Shown: positions 27,731 through 37,664 of the stretch, in pieces
How positions within the stretch are numbered: position 1 is the stretch's first letter
How the letters are laid out: each line of letters opens with the position of its first letter
Origin: Bacillus sp. 165
GTDB lineage: Bacteria > Bacillota > Bacilli > Bacillales > Bacillaceae_G
Direction: 5' to 3'
Assembly (NCBI RefSeq): GCF_017742235.1
Contig: NZ_JAGHKQ010000004.1
Coordinates: 124,001-188,000 of the forward strand
DNA: 64,000 nucleotides
Program-made: the position numbers and the translations under genes
Notes under the pieces: model-generated
Seen by the model: the letters and a program-made list of their open reading frames with translations, nothing else
Database searches by the model: none
What the model was told of the DNA's origin: nothing

Positions 27731-28522
27731 GTGGAGAAAATTAAGGTGTGTCTGGCGGATGACAATAGAGAATTGGTATCCATGTTAGAAAGCTATGTAT
27801 CTGAGCAGGATGATATGGAAGTAATCGGGGTTGCTTATAATGGACAGGAATGTTTGAATTTATTAAAGGATAAAGACCCTGATGTATTAGTATTGGATAT
27901 TATCATGCCGCATCTTGATGGACTTGCTGTCTTAGAAAAGCTTCGTTTCATGGAAAGAGAGAAACAGCCAAATGTTATTATGTTAACGGCATTTGGCCAA
28001 GAAGATGTAACAAAAAAAGCTGTTGACCTCGGAGCTTCCTACTTCATCTTAAAACCATTCGATATGGAAAACTTAACAGGGCATATTCGCCAAGTAAGCG
28101 GCAAAACAAGTGCTTTTGTAAAGCGGCCGCTCCCATCCTTCCGCTCTGCTGCTTTAGAAGGAAAGCCGAAGAATTTGGATGCCAGTATTACAAGTATTAT
28201 TCATGAAATCGGTGTTCCTGCCCATATTAAAGGGTATATGTATCTTCGGGAAGCTATTTCTATGGTGTACAATGATATTGAACTGTTAGGCTCTATTACG
28301 AAAGTATTGTATCCAGATATAGCCAAAAAATATAACACTACTGCTAGCCGCGTAGAACGTGCAATTCGCCATGCTATTGAAGTAGCATGGAGCAGAGGGA
28401 ATATTGAATCCATTTCTTCGCTTTTCGGTTACACGGTTTCTATGTCAAAAGCAAAGCCTACGAATTCTGAATTTATCGCGATGGTGGCTGATAAATTACG
28501 TTTAGAACATAAGGCTTCATGA
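27731..28522 (+). CDS. spo0A: Sporulation master response regulator Spo0A
   Basis: Phosphorelay output regulator that commits cells to sporulation. The 263-residue protein has a receiver domain with the acidic pocket Asp10/Asp11, phospho-acceptor Asp56 ([10 protein letters not shown]), Thr and Lys (LTAFGQ, FILKPFD), a linker, and the conserved C-terminal DNA-binding domain ([37 protein letters not shown]). The GTG at 27731, with GGGGGAGGAAG upstream, gives MEKIKVC as in B. subtilis, where the start codon is also GTG; the ATG at 27704 lies before the ribosome site. Confidence 0.99.
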   Translation: MEKIKVCLADDNRELVSMLESYVSEQDDMEVIGVAYNGQECLNLLKDKDPDVLVLDIIMPHLDGLAVLEKLRFMEREKQPNVIMLTAFGQEDVTKKAVDLGASYFILKPFDMENLTGHIRQVSGKTSAFVKRPLPSFRSAALEGKPKNLDASITSIIHEIGVPAHIKGYMYLREAISMVYNDIELLGSITKVLYPDIAKKYNTTASRVERAIRHAIEVAWSRGNIESISSLFGYTVSMSKAKPTNSEFIAMVADKLRLEHKAS

Positions 28523-28532
28523 AAGAAATAGA

Positions 28533-28588
28533 AAAGTACTCCTATTTTAACAGGAAATGACTGGTGAAATAGGAGTGCTTTTTCTTTT
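28533..28588 (+). terminator. spo0A terminator
   Basis: AAAGTACTCCTATTT pairs with AAATAGGAGTGCTTT around a 19-base loop and runs into TTTCTTTTT. Confidence 0.88.
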
Positions 28589-28680
28589 TGGAAGCCGATG
28601 ACTTATATAATGGTCTCGGTGGTTAAAATATTTTGTAGTTGGATCTTTTTGCATAAAGCGGGATGTAAGGAGTGAGTTTT

Positions 28681-29190
28681 GTGGATAAAACGGGAAGCCG
28701 ATTACAAGATCTTTATCGGGATTTAAAAGATACGCTTACTACAAAGAACTTTTCAATGCAGTATGAGCACACTGTAGAACCAAAAGAGGTGATAAAAAGC
28801 TTTGTCGGCTCTACATATTGTCCGTTTGATAAAGGGCGTCAAATCTATCAAGTTGAGGTACATTATAATGCCTTGGAAAATAGTGTGAAAGTACAAACGA
28901 CAGGATTAACAGAATCATTGCTTGTTTATTCAGTGAAAAAGGAAAGGCAAGGTATTTTATTTCTTGTTTACTATTTTGATGTACTTGATCATGATTTTAT
29001 TGAGGCGTTATTGCAGTATATTTTAGATAGTGATGAAAAAGTGGATGAAATGCTTCGAGGATTGAATGAAAAAGAAAGAAATGAAACTGTACGACAGTTA
29101 AAAGATTTGCTGCTATCAAATGACCTCCCTGTAATGGATTTGCCTTCCCTTGTTATTGAGGATATTTTCCAGAAGGTAGGTTTGCTGTGA
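28681..29190 (+). CDS. Conserved-looking soluble protein, unknown function
   Basis: A 169-residue, mixed alpha/beta, charged protein with no membrane segment or signal. Notable stretches are KSFVGSTYCPFDKGRQIYQVEVHYN (one Cys) and a helical, acidic C-terminal half (DSDEKVDEMLRGLNEKERNE). The GTG at 28681 has AAGGAGTGAG at good distance; the GTG at 28672 lies within that ribosome site. Codon use resembles its neighbours. I do not recognise the family. It is monocistronic downstream of spo0A. Confidence 0.8.
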   Translation: MDKTGSRLQDLYRDLKDTLTTKNFSMQYEHTVEPKEVIKSFVGSTYCPFDKGRQIYQVEVHYNALENSVKVQTTGLTESLLVYSVKKERQGILFLVYYFDVLDHDFIEALLQYILDSDEKVDEMLRGLNEKERNETVRQLKDLLLSNDLPVMDLPSLVIEDIFQKVGLL

Positions 29191-29252
29191 TTTTTTTTAG
29201 GAGATGAGTATAAAAAATAAAAAATTCTCTAGGAAAACGTTTTCTTATTTTG

Positions 29253-29330
29253 TATAATACAGGAGGGGAAGTTTTGGGGTGTATATGTTAATATAGAGAA
29301 AAAGTCCTGCTGTTATGCAGGACTTTTTTT
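29253..29330 (+). ncRNA. Possible short transcript or leader ending in a strong terminator
   Basis: TATAAT (29253-29258) is followed by AGGAGGGG (29261-29268) and, after about 35 bases, by a terminator: AAAGTCCTGC (29301-29310) with GCAGGACTTT and T7. The longest coding option is a tiny five-codon frame. It may be an independent small RNA or just a remote terminator for the upstream gene; no good -35 box is seen. Confidence 0.3.
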
Positions 29331-29362
29331 GGTTTTAAAGGAACATTAATAGGTAGTGAATA

Positions 29363-29509
29363 TTATTCTGAGGCTTCTTTTTTCTTTTCGAGTTCTACCA
29401 TTTTTTGTATTAATATGTGCTGGGGCATATGCATCAATTGTTCGAGGGGAACATTTAATGCTTTGGCAAGTTTAATTGCTGTTTCTGGAGAAATTTGTAA
29501 GGGTCTCAT
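29363..29509 (-). CDS. YycC-like small protein
   Basis: A 48-residue protein reading MRPLQISPETAIKLAKALN..., VPLEQLMHMPQHILIQK..., with a charged Glu/Lys tail. It resembles YycC of B. subtilis as I remember it (MRPLQIS-ETA-KL, MPQHIL-QK). GAGGAGGCAG lies six to eight bases before the ATG. It appears as a stand-alone gene on the minus strand between the post-spo0A gene and the glycerophosphodiesterase. The function of YycC is unknown. Confidence 0.85.
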   Translation of the reverse strand: MRPLQISPETAIKLAKALNVPLEQLMHMPQHILIQKMVELEKKKEASE

Positions 29510-29637
29510 TTTTCTGCCTCCTCTTTCTGTGAATCATCAGTAACACTGTAGAAATCGGGTGTTTTGCTGATAAAACGTAACTGTATTTTTAGTATAACAG
29601 ATACAAAGGAATTATAAATGATTAGGGGGATGTATAG

Positions 29638-30366
29638 GTGACGATTATTTTAGGACACCGGGGTGCCGCAGGAACGTACCCTGAAAATACAATGATTTCT
29701 TTTATGCAAGCAGAAAAGCTGGGAGCCCATGGTGTGGAATTAGACGTGCAAATGAGCAAAGATAAAAGAGTTGTTGTTATTCATGATGAAACAATTGATC
29801 GCACTACAAATGGGAAAGGAGCGGTCAAGGATTATACATATGAGGAATTAAAAAAATTTGATGCAAGTTATAAATTTAAGGATAAGACAGGGAGCTGTTC
29901 TATCCCTACTCTAGAAGAAGTACTTGAATGGATGCAAAGTAATGATATGGTATTAAATATAGAATTGAAAAATGATAAAATTGCTTATCGGGGATTAGAG
30001 GAAGAGATTCTTACAATGGTTCGGAAATATGAGATGGAGAAGCGAGTGATTTTATCGTCTTTTAATCATTTTAGTATGATGAAATGCCATCAGCTTGCAC
30101 CTGATATTGAAACGGCTATTTTGTATAAAACAGGATTGCATACGCCTTGGGCATATGCAAAAAAAATGGGTGCTCGTGCGATTCATCCGAATTATAAGTA
30201 TATCAGTGATGCTACTATTCTTCAGTCGATGCAAAATCAAGTTGCCGTACGTCCGTACACTGTGAATGATGAACAGAAGATGCTTGAACTGACAGCTTTA
30301 AACATCTCTGCAATTGTGACGGATTTTCCTGAAAAAGCGAAGCGGATATTAGATAACAGAAAATAA
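29638..30366 (+). CDS. yqiK: Glycerophosphodiester phosphodiesterase
   Basis: Hydrolyses glycerophosphodiesters to glycerol 3-phosphate and an alcohol. The 242-residue cytoplasmic protein (no signal peptide) is a complete GDPD TIM barrel: GHRGAAGTYPENT (His, Arg, Glu), ELDVQMSKD, IHDETIDRTTNGKG (catalytic His) and LNIELK. It starts at a GTG. Synteny with B. subtilis suggests yqiK; the symbol is by position and family. Confidence 0.9.
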   Translation: MTIILGHRGAAGTYPENTMISFMQAEKLGAHGVELDVQMSKDKRVVVIHDETIDRTTNGKGAVKDYTYEELKKFDASYKFKDKTGSCSIPTLEEVLEWMQSNDMVLNIELKNDKIAYRGLEEEILTMVRKYEMEKRVILSSFNHFSMMKCHQLAPDIETAILYKTGLHTPWAYAKKMGARAIHPNYKYISDATILQSMQNQVAVRPYTVNDEQKMLELTALNISAIVTDFPEKAKRILDNRK

Positions 30367-30397
30367 AAGATGTTCCCGATGGGAGCATCTTTTATTT
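30361..30397. terminator. Bidirectional terminator between yqiK and yqzF
   Basis: AAATAAAAGATGTTCCC pairs with GGGAGCATCTTTTATTT around a 3-base loop, with T-rich flanks on both strands; it overlaps the ends of both convergent genes. Confidence 0.9.
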
Positions 30398-30625
30398 TTT
30401 AAATCTAGCTTGTACTTTGTTTCTCTTACGGTCTCGATGCAATACAAAGCCTCCAAAAATATAAATACCAAGCGTAAAAGCTAAAACGCCAATTAGAAAT
30501 TGGAGCCACAATGAAGGAATAGGAGCATTAAGTATGGCGAATACAGTATCGCGCATCAGCTTAATACCCATAACTGCTGAGATAAGAGGAATAAGTGCAA
30601 GCAATAAAGCGAAATAACGGCTCAT
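30392..30625 (-). CDS. yqzF: DUF2627 membrane protein YqzF
   Basis: A 77-residue protein with two membrane helices (RYFALLLALIPLISAVMGI and SLWLQFLIGVLAFTLGIYIF) and a basic tail (LHRDRKRNKVQARFKK). The GIKLMRDT, LWLQFLIG and FLHRDRK-NKV-RF signatures match B. subtilis YqzF. It converges with yqiK and is divergent from bkdR. Function unknown. Confidence 0.9.
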   Translation of the reverse strand: MSRYFALLLALIPLISAVMGIKLMRDTVFAILNAPIPSLWLQFLIGVLAFTLGIYIFGGFVLHRDRKRNKVQARFKK

Positions 30626-30760
30626 GTTTAAACCCTGCCTTTTAATTTAGTCTACTAACAGCATCTTACAAGTGTGATTTGTTTGTCAAGAGTGAAAACT
30701 ATGGGTAAGATATAGGTGTGAAAAAAATTGCATAATTACAGATGATTAGGAGATGGTCCT

Positions 30761-32836
30761 TTGAAACAACGGGTAATGATCATAGGGGGAGGAAAAGGAG
30801 GAACTGCCATCCTTCATCTATTGCGACAAACCGATGTGTTAGAGGTTGTGGCGATTGTGGATTTGAAAAGTCAGGCGCTTGGTATTCAAGTGGCAAAAAA
30901 ATATAATATTCCGACTGCGGCAGATTGGAAGGTGTTTAAGGATGATGATATTGATGTAATTATAGATACTACTGGAGATAGTAAGCTGTATCAAAATATT
31001 ATAAAGGAGTGCGGTGGAAAATCGCTCGTTATTCCAGGTTCTGTTGCGAAAATTATCGCGAGACTTGTGGGTGAAAAGGATACTTTAATCACACGGCTCA
31101 GAGACCAAACGCACCGTCGAGATCTTATATTAAACAGCACTCATGATGGAATGATTGTAGTAGATAAGGAAGGGAAAATCATTTTGTTTAACAAGAGTGC
31201 GGAGAAAATAACGGGGGAACGTCAAAAAGATATCCTAGGGAAAGATATATTAGATATCATTCCTGCAAGTAAATTGCCCCGTGTAATTCGTACACGCCAC
31301 ATTGAAGTGAATCAGGAGGTGGAATTGCAAAACGGGAAAAAAGTAATTTCCACACGCATTCCAATATTAAGTGAAACAGGAGAGTTAGAAGGGGCATTTT
31401 CTGTTTTTAAAGATATTACGGAGATTGTGAATTTGGCTGAAGAAGTGACAAATTCCAAAGAAACACAATCACTCCTTGAGGCGATTATTCAATCTTCCGA
31501 AGAAGCTATTTCGGTGGTGGATGAACAAGGACGGGGGATCTTGATAAACTCGGCCTATAGTAAATTGACTGGTCTTACTGAAGCAGACATTATTGGCAAG
31601 CCTGCCACTGCTGATATTGCCGAAGGAGAAAGTATGCATATGAGGGTGCTGAAAACAAGGCGTCCTGTGCGTGGCATCCCGATGAAGGTAGGGCAGAAAA
31701 AACGTGATGTTATTGTAAATGTGGCTCCTGTTATTGTAGATGGTGTGTTAAAAGGAAGTGTAGGGGTTATTCGTGATGTTTCTGAGATTCAGAAGTTGAC
31801 AAATGAACTTCATCAAGCGCGTCAAATTATCCGTACGTTGGAAGCTAAGTATTCATTTGAAGATATAATTGGGACATCTGACGGAATGAATTTAGCGATT
31901 GAACAAGCGAAACTTGGTGCCAAAACACCAGCTACAGTTTTATTGCGCGGAGAATCAGGAACAGGGAAAGAGCTTTTTGCTCACGCCATTCATAACGGGA
32001 GTAATCGCAAGTATAACAAGTTTATAAGGGTAAACTGTGCAGCGATATCGGAGTCTCTGTTAGAAAGTGAATTGTTTGGTTATGAAGAAGGAGCTTTCTC
32101 TGGTGCCAAACGCGGGGGGAAAAGAGGGTTTTTTGAGGAAGCAAATAATGGAAGTATTTTTCTTGATGAAATCGGAGAGTTATCGGCTAACACGCAAGCA
32201 AAACTTTTACGTGTGCTACAAGAGAATGAAATTGTGCGCGTGGGAGGAACGAAACCTGTACCAGTGAATGTCCGTATAATTGCAGCGACACATGTAAATT
32301 TAGAAAAAGCCATTTTAAAAGGGGAATTTCGTGAAGATTTGTATTACCGATTAAATAAAATACCGATTTATATACCGGCTCTTCGACAGCGTAAAGAGGA
32401 TATTGTTGCTATTGCAGATCGTTTGATTCAAAAAATAAATCAAGATTACGGACGTAATGTTGAAGGATTAACAGAAGCTGCTGTTCGGCATCTTCAATCG
32501 TATAATTGGCCGGGGAATGTAAGGGAGCTAGAGAATATACTTGGGCGTGCGATTATTTTTATGAATTATTACGAATCCTATATAGACGTAGAGCACTTGC
32601 CTGAGTTTTCTATTGGAATAAAACAAGAGCAAGCACGTGGATTAATTCAGCTTTCTGAAGACCATGATAAGTCGTTAGAAGAGCTTGTTACCGAGTTCGA
32701 GGGACGAGTAATACAAGAATACTTAAGTCGAAACCAAGGGAACAAAACAAAAACGGCAAAAGCGTTAGGAGTTTCTTTGCGTAATTTATATTATAAGCTT
32801 GAAAAATACGAGTATGCAAAAAATAGCACGCAATAA
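30761..32836 (+). CDS. bkdR: Sigma-54 dependent activator BkdR
   Basis: Activates the bkd operon together with SigL (sigma-54). The 691-residue protein has four parts: an N-terminal Rossmann-like domain (about 1-110, [17 protein letters not shown]), two PAS domains (about 120-230 and 240-350), a AAA+ domain with Walker A GESGTGKE (about 397-404), the sigma-54 contact loop GAFSGA (about 444-449; usual GAFTGA) and Walker B IFLDEIGE, and a Fis-type HTH ([20 protein letters not shown]). It starts at a TTG. Its own terminator separates it from the sigma-54 promoter of ptb. Confidence 0.95.
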   Translation: MKQRVMIIGGGKGGTAILHLLRQTDVLEVVAIVDLKSQALGIQVAKKYNIPTAADWKVFKDDDIDVIIDTTGDSKLYQNIIKECGGKSLVIPGSVAKIIARLVGEKDTLITRLRDQTHRRDLILNSTHDGMIVVDKEGKIILFNKSAEKITGERQKDILGKDILDIIPASKLPRVIRTRHIEVNQEVELQNGKKVISTRIPILSETGELEGAFSVFKDITEIVNLAEEVTNSKETQSLLEAIIQSSEEAISVVDEQGRGILINSAYSKLTGLTEADIIGKPATADIAEGESMHMRVLKTRRPVRGIPMKVGQKKRDVIVNVAPVIVDGVLKGSVGVIRDVSEIQKLTNELHQARQIIRTLEAKYSFEDIIGTSDGMNLAIEQAKLGAKTPATVLLRGESGTGKELFAHAIHNGSNRKYNKFIRVNCAAISESLLESELFGYEEGAFSGAKRGGKRGFFEEANNGSIFLDEIGELSANTQAKLLRVLQENEIVRVGGTKPVPVNVRIIAATHVNLEKAILKGEFREDLYYRLNKIPIYIPALRQRKEDIVAIADRLIQKINQDYGRNVEGLTEAAVRHLQSYNWPGNVRELENILGRAIIFMNYYESYIDVEHLPEFSIGIKQEQARGLIQLSEDHDKSLEELVTEFEGRVIQEYLSRNQGNKTKTAKALGVSLRNLYYKLEKYEYAKNSTQ

Positions 32837-32871
32837 TCTGCATGATGTGCATTTTATTGCGTGGTTTTTAT
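32827..32871 (+). terminator. bkdR terminator
   Basis: CACGCAATAA pairs with TTATTGCGTG, enclosing a small TGCAT/GTGCA hairpin, then GTTTTTA. Overlaps the bkdR stop codon. Confidence 0.85.
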
Positions 32872-32914
32872 GTTCGGCAAAATGTAATTAAATTCTGAAA
32901 TAAACAAAAAATGT

Positions 32915-32930
32915 AGGAAAGCGCTTTTAT
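32915..32930 (+). promoter_or_regulatory. cre-like sequence upstream of the bkd operon
   Basis: AGGAAAGCGCTTTTAT resembles the CcpA site WTGNAARCGNWWWCAW with two mismatches and has the central AAAGCGCTTT palindrome. It lies about 40 bases before the sigma-54 promoter. A single weak-consensus match, so tentative. Confidence 0.35.
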
Positions 32931-32970
32931 TTACGGTATTTTAATATTTTTTTGAAGGTTTTTTTAAAAG

Positions 32971-32989
32971 TTGGCATGGCATTTGCATT
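32971..32989 (+). promoter_or_regulatory. Sigma-54 (-24/-12) promoter of the bkd operon
   Basis: TTGGCATGGCATTTGCA fits the sigma-54 consensus YTGGCACGNNNNTTGCW: GG at 32973-32974 and GC at 32985-32986 are exactly ten bases apart. It is 45 bases before ptb and downstream of the sigma-54 activator gene bkdR. Confidence 0.93.
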
Positions 32990-33032
32990 ATTAAAATAGC
33001 GAGGGATGATGTGAAAGGATTGATTCAGAAAC

Positions 33033-33932
33033 ATGAACTTAAAAATGCTTATCGATCAAGTCAGCGAACAGCCTCGTAAGACAGTAGCTGTTGCAGCAGC
33101 AGAGGATCATGAAGTAATTGAAGCTGTAGCTGAGGCGGTACGTATGGGATTGGCAAATTTTCTTCTATACGGAAATGAAGAACTTATCGTCAGTATGTTA
33201 ACAGCGCATGAAATGGAACAGCATGAAGCGGTGAACGTTATTTCAGCTTCGTCAGGTGCAGAAGCAGCAGAGCTAGCAGTTAAAGCTGTGAGCAGCGGTC
33301 AAGCAGATGTGTTGATGAAAGGAAACATTGCGACAGCATCCATTTTAAAGGCTGTATTAAATAAAGAATATGGTCTTCGTAAGGGCGGAGTTCTATCTCA
33401 TGTAGCGGTGTTTGAGGTTCCGAATTATGATCGTTTCATCATCGTTACCGATGCAGCTATGAACATTGCACCAGACTTAGAGCAAAAAGTAGCTATTCTG
33501 AAAAATGCAGTAGACACAGCCCGTTCTATCGGCATTGAAAACCCAAAAGTAGCACCTATTGCGGCTGTAGAAGTCGTAAATCCTGCAATGCAAGCGACGG
33601 TCGACGCTGCGTTATTAACACAAATGAACCGCAGAGGACAAATAAAGAATTGTATAGTAGATGGACCACTTGCTTTAGATAATGCTGTTTCAAAAATTGC
33701 AGCAGAACACAAAGGAATTGAAAGCGAAGTTGCAGGGGTTGCTGATATTTTATTAGTGCCGACAATTGAAGTTGGGAATGCATTATACAAATCGCTTATA
33801 TACTTTGCGGATGCAAAAGTAGGCGCAATTATTTCCGGAGCAAAAGCTCCTGTAGTTTTAACGTCTCGTGCTGATTCAGCAGAGACAAAAGTATACTCGT
33901 TAGCATTAGCGGTTTCTACTGCTTCTAAATAA
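33033..33932 (+). CDS. ptb: Phosphate butyryltransferase
   Basis: Converts (branched) acyl-CoA plus phosphate to acyl phosphate and CoA. The 299-residue protein is of the phosphate acetyl/butyryltransferase family: segments [28 protein letters not shown]-type [26 protein letters not shown] and [10 protein letters not shown] are typical. First gene of the sigma-54 controlled bkd operon, with bcd 23 bases downstream. Confidence 0.95.
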   Translation: MNLKMLIDQVSEQPRKTVAVAAAEDHEVIEAVAEAVRMGLANFLLYGNEELIVSMLTAHEMEQHEAVNVISASSGAEAAELAVKAVSSGQADVLMKGNIATASILKAVLNKEYGLRKGGVLSHVAVFEVPNYDRFIIVTDAAMNIAPDLEQKVAILKNAVDTARSIGIENPKVAPIAAVEVVNPAMQATVDAALLTQMNRRGQIKNCIVDGPLALDNAVSKIAAEHKGIESEVAGVADILLVPTIEVGNALYKSLIYFADAKVGAIISGAKAPVVLTSRADSAETKVYSLALAVSTASK

Positions 33933-33955
33933 ACGTAACATTAGGGGGAACTACA

Positions 33956-35050
33956 ATGGAAATCTTCAAATATATGGAAACTTATGATTATGAACAATTA
34001 GTGTTTTGCCAAGATAAAGAATCAGGTTTAAAAGCTATCATCGCTATTCACGATACAACTCTTGGACCGGCGCTTGGCGGTACAAGAATGTGGACTTATG
34101 AATCTGAGGCAGCAGCTATTGAAGATGCGCTACGCCTTGCAAAAGGAATGACTTACAAGAACGCTGCAGCAGGTTTAAACTTAGGTGGAGGAAAAACGGT
34201 TATCATCGGAGACCCTCGTAAAGATAAAAATGAGGCTATGTTCCGTGCGTTTGGTCGATTTATCCAAGGATTAAACGGTCGTTACATCACAGCTGAAGAT
34301 GTGGGTACAACTGTGGATGATATGGACCTTATCCATGAAGAAACAGATTATGTAACAGGAATCTCTCCTTCATTCGGCTCATCTGGTAATCCATCTCCAG
34401 TAACAGCATTCGGTGTATATCGCGGAATGAAAGCTGCTGCTAAGGAAGCATTTGGAACAGACAGCTTAGAAGGAAAAGTAATAGCAGTACAAGGTGTAGG
34501 TAACGTTGCTTATAACTTATGTAAATATTTACATGCTGAAGGTGCACAGTTGATCGTTACAGATATCAACAAAGAAGCGGTACAACGTGCAGTAGAAGAA
34601 TTTGGAGCAAGAGCTGTAGATCCAGAAGATATTTACAGTGTAGAATGTGATATTTATGCTCCATGTGCATTAGGCGCAACAATCAATGACAATACAATCA
34701 CAAAAATTAAAGCTCGTGTAATTGCAGGGGCTGCAAATAACCAATTAAAAGAAGTTCGTCATGGTGACATCATTCACGAAATGGGTATTGTATATGCACC
34801 TGACTATGTAATCAATGCCGGCGGTGTAATTAACGTAGCTGACGAATTATACGGCTACAACAGAGAACGTGCTCTTAAGAAAGTTGAAGGCGTATATGAT
34901 AACATTGCAAAAGTTATTGAAATCTCTAAGCGTGACGGCATTCCAACATATTTAGCAGCTGACCGTCTTGCTGAAGAGCGTATCGCACGCATGAAAAATT
35001 CCAGAAGCACATTTTTACAAAACGGCCACCACATTTTAAGCCGTCGCTAA
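33956..35050 (+). CDS. bcd: Leucine dehydrogenase (branched-chain amino acid dehydrogenase)
   Basis: NAD+-dependent oxidative deamination of leucine, isoleucine and valine to the keto acids used by the downstream complex. The 364-residue protein has [14 protein letters not shown], catalytic [23 protein letters not shown] (two Lys), [12 protein letters not shown] and the nucleotide-binding [15 protein letters not shown]. Good GGGGG ribosome site before the ATG. Confidence 0.97.
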   Translation: MEIFKYMETYDYEQLVFCQDKESGLKAIIAIHDTTLGPALGGTRMWTYESEAAAIEDALRLAKGMTYKNAAAGLNLGGGKTVIIGDPRKDKNEAMFRAFGRFIQGLNGRYITAEDVGTTVDDMDLIHEETDYVTGISPSFGSSGNPSPVTAFGVYRGMKAAAKEAFGTDSLEGKVIAVQGVGNVAYNLCKYLHAEGAQLIVTDINKEAVQRAVEEFGARAVDPEDIYSVECDIYAPCALGATINDNTITKIKARVIAGAANNQLKEVRHGDIIHEMGIVYAPDYVINAGGVINVADELYGYNRERALKKVEGVYDNIAKVIEISKRDGIPTYLAADRLAEERIARMKNSRSTFLQNGHHILSRR

Positions 35051-35114
35051 TCTAAAGTGTGAAAGGGGTGAACAATCACCTCTTTCCCTTGTTTAATTTA
35101 TGGAGGGATAGACA

Positions 35115-36218
35115 TTGTCTGTTTTTCGAATTCTTGTAATCAACCCAGGAAGTACTTCTACAAAAATAGGAGTATTTGATAACGAACGACCAATCTTTGA
35201 AGAAACGATTCGACATGACGAAGAAGAAATCAGCAAATATAAACGAATTATTGACCAGTATGAGTTTCGCAAGCATACCATTTTAGAGGTACTAGATTCG
35301 CACGGAATTAATATTTCTAAACTAAATGCTGTATGCGGACGCGGTGGACTGCTTCGCCCAATCGAAGGCGGTACATATGCGGTTAATGAAGCTATGCTGG
35401 AAGATTTAAAAAAGGGATACAGCGGACATCATGCTTCTAACTTGGGAGGTATTCTTGCACACGAAATTGCTACTGGCTTGAATATACCAGCATATATTGT
35501 TGACCCTGTTGTAGTAGATGAACTGGATGATGTTGCCCGTATCAGCGGTGTAGCTAATATTGAAAGAAAAAGTATTTTTCATGCATTAAATCAAAAGGCT
35601 GTAGCTCGAAAAGTAGCAAAAGAGCTGGGACATAAATACGAAGAGCTAAATTTAATTGTCACTCATATGGGCGGCGGAATTACAGTCGGGGCTCATAAAA
35701 AAGGTAAGGTTATCGATGTAAACAATGGTTTGCATGGTGACGGTCCATTCAGCCCAGAGCGTGCAGGAACAGTACCAGCAGGACAGCTTGTTGAAATGTG
35801 CTTCTCTGGTGATTATTACCGAGATGAAATAATGAAGAAGCTGGTAGGACAAGGTGGTCTTGTAGGGCTGCTTGGTACAAATGATGCAATTAAAGTGGAA
35901 CACATGATTGAAGCAGGAGATAAGGAAGCGGAACTGGTTTACAATGCTATGGCATATCAGGTTTCAAAAGAAATCGGTGCAGCAAGTGCTGTTTTACAGG
36001 GGAAAATCGATGCTGTTGTATTGACTGGGGGGCTTGCATACAGCAAAATGCTCGTACACGAAATTACAAGCCGTATCGATTGGATTGCTGACGTGATTGT
36101 CCAACCTGGTGAAAATGAACTAGAAGCGCTTGCTGAAGGGGCGTTGCGTGTCCTTCGTGAAGAAGAAGCAGCAAAAGAATATATCATTCGTAAAAAGGAA
36201 ACAACTGTAAGGAGTTGA
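35115..36218 (+). CDS. buk: Branched-chain fatty acid kinase / butyrate kinase
   Basis: Makes ATP from the acyl phosphate produced by Ptb. The 367-residue acetate/butyrate kinase family member shows the phosphate-binding start [49 protein letters not shown], and [18 protein letters not shown]. It starts at a TTG with TGGAGGGAT upstream. Five bases separate it from lpdV. Confidence 0.95.
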   Translation: MSVFRILVINPGSTSTKIGVFDNERPIFEETIRHDEEEISKYKRIIDQYEFRKHTILEVLDSHGINISKLNAVCGRGGLLRPIEGGTYAVNEAMLEDLKKGYSGHHASNLGGILAHEIATGLNIPAYIVDPVVVDELDDVARISGVANIERKSIFHALNQKAVARKVAKELGHKYEELNLIVTHMGGGITVGAHKKGKVIDVNNGLHGDGPFSPERAGTVPAGQLVEMCFSGDYYRDEIMKKLVGQGGLVGLLGTNDAIKVEHMIEAGDKEAELVYNAMAYQVSKEIGAASAVLQGKIDAVVLTGGLAYSKMLVHEITSRIDWIADVIVQPGENELEALAEGALRVLREEEAAKEYIIRKKETTVRS

Positions 36219-36223
36219 GCTAA

Positions 36224-37645
36224 ATGGCAACAGAATACGATTTAGTCATTGTCGGAGGCGGTACTGGTGGATACGTCGCTGCAATCCGTGCATCACAGTT
36301 AGGTCTAAAAACAGCTCTTGTAGAAAAAGGAAAGCTTGGTGGGACATGTCTTCATGCAGGGTGTATTCCTAGTAAAGCGTTACTTCGCAGTGCAGAAGTA
36401 TATAAAACAACATTGAAAAGTGAAGAATTTGGTGTGCTGACAAGCGGCGTTGAATTAGATTTTTCAAAAGTACAAGGAAGAAAAGAAAAAATCGTGGAGC
36501 AGCTTCATAAAGGTGTACAACATTTAATGAAGCAAGGGAAAATCGATATATATGAAGGCTATGGTCGTATTTTAGGTCCTTCTATTTTCTCTCCTATGCC
36601 AGGTACTATTTCTGTAGAAATGAACAACGGAGAAGAGAATGAAATTTTAATTCCAAAAAATGTTCTGCTTGCAACAGGTTCTCGCCCGAAGTCATTGCCA
36701 GGTTTAGATTTAGACGGAGAATATGTAATGTCTTCTGACCATGCTTTGAAAATGGAAACTCTTCCTGAGTCTATCATCATTGTTGGCGGCGGTGTTATCG
36801 GTATCGAATGGGCATCCATGCTTGCAGATTTTGGTGTGAAGGTAACGGTAATTGAATATGCTGACCGAGTTCTTCCGTTAGAAGATCATGAAGTTTCCAA
36901 AGAAATGCAACGTTTGTTGAAGAAAAAAGGTATTCAAGTAGTAACGGGAGCAAAAGTACTGCCGGATACTTTAGTCAAAGATAACGGCGTAATGATCAAA
37001 GCATTGTATAAAGAAGAAGAAAAAGAATTCCGTGCAGAAAAAATGCTGGTATCTGTAGGGCGTCAAGCTAACATTGAAAACATTGGTTTAGAAAATACGG
37101 ATATCGTTGTGGAAAAAGGCTATATTCAAACAAACCAATTCTTCCAAACGAAAGAGTCTCATATTTATGCTATCGGTGATGTGATTGGCGGATTACAGCT
37201 TGCTCATGTGGCTTCTCATGAAGGAATGACAGCAGTAGAGCATATTGTAGGAAATAACCCGTCACCAATCGACTACTCTATGATCTCTAAATGCGTATAC
37301 AGTAATCCAGAAGTAGCTTCTGTTGGATATACAGAACAAGAAGCGAAAGAAAAAGGCTATAACGTAAAAACTGGAAAATTCTCGTTCCGTGCAATCGGAA
37401 AAGCTTTAGTATATGGAGAACATGATGGTTTTGTCAAACTTGTAGTGGACGAAGAAACGGATGATTTGCTTGGAGTTCATATGATTGGACCTCATGTTAC
37501 AGATATGATTTCGGAAGCAGGTCTTGCAAGAGTGTTAGACGCAACTCCTTGGGAAATTTCAAAAACAATTCACCCGCATCCATCTCTGTCTGAAGCAATC
37601 GGTGAAGCTGCTTTAGCTGTAGAAGGCAAAGCGTTGCATGCGTAG
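36224..37645 (+). CDS. lpdV: Dihydrolipoyl dehydrogenase (E3) of the branched-chain keto acid complex
   Basis: Reoxidises dihydrolipoamide on BkdB, reducing NAD+. The 473-residue flavoprotein has the FAD motif VIVGGGTGGYVAAI, the redox disulfide GGTCLHAGCIPSKALL (cysteines about 42 and 47), the NAD motif IVGGGVIGIEWA and C-terminal IHPHPSLSEAIGEAAL with the catalytic His-Glu. Typical Bacillus LpdV has Lys where Ala stands between His and Gly in CLHAGC. Confidence 0.97.
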   Translation: MATEYDLVIVGGGTGGYVAAIRASQLGLKTALVEKGKLGGTCLHAGCIPSKALLRSAEVYKTTLKSEEFGVLTSGVELDFSKVQGRKEKIVEQLHKGVQHLMKQGKIDIYEGYGRILGPSIFSPMPGTISVEMNNGEENEILIPKNVLLATGSRPKSLPGLDLDGEYVMSSDHALKMETLPESIIIVGGGVIGIEWASMLADFGVKVTVIEYADRVLPLEDHEVSKEMQRLLKKKGIQVVTGAKVLPDTLVKDNGVMIKALYKEEEKEFRAEKMLVSVGRQANIENIGLENTDIVVEKGYIQTNQFFQTKESHIYAIGDVIGGLQLAHVASHEGMTAVEHIVGNNPSPIDYSMISKCVYSNPEVASVGYTEQEAKEKGYNVKTGKFSFRAIGKALVYGEHDGFVKLVVDEETDDLLGVHMIGPHVTDMISEAGLARVLDATPWEISKTIHPHPSLSEAIGEAALAVEGKALHA

Positions 37646-37664
37646 AAGATTAGGAGGGTTTTAA

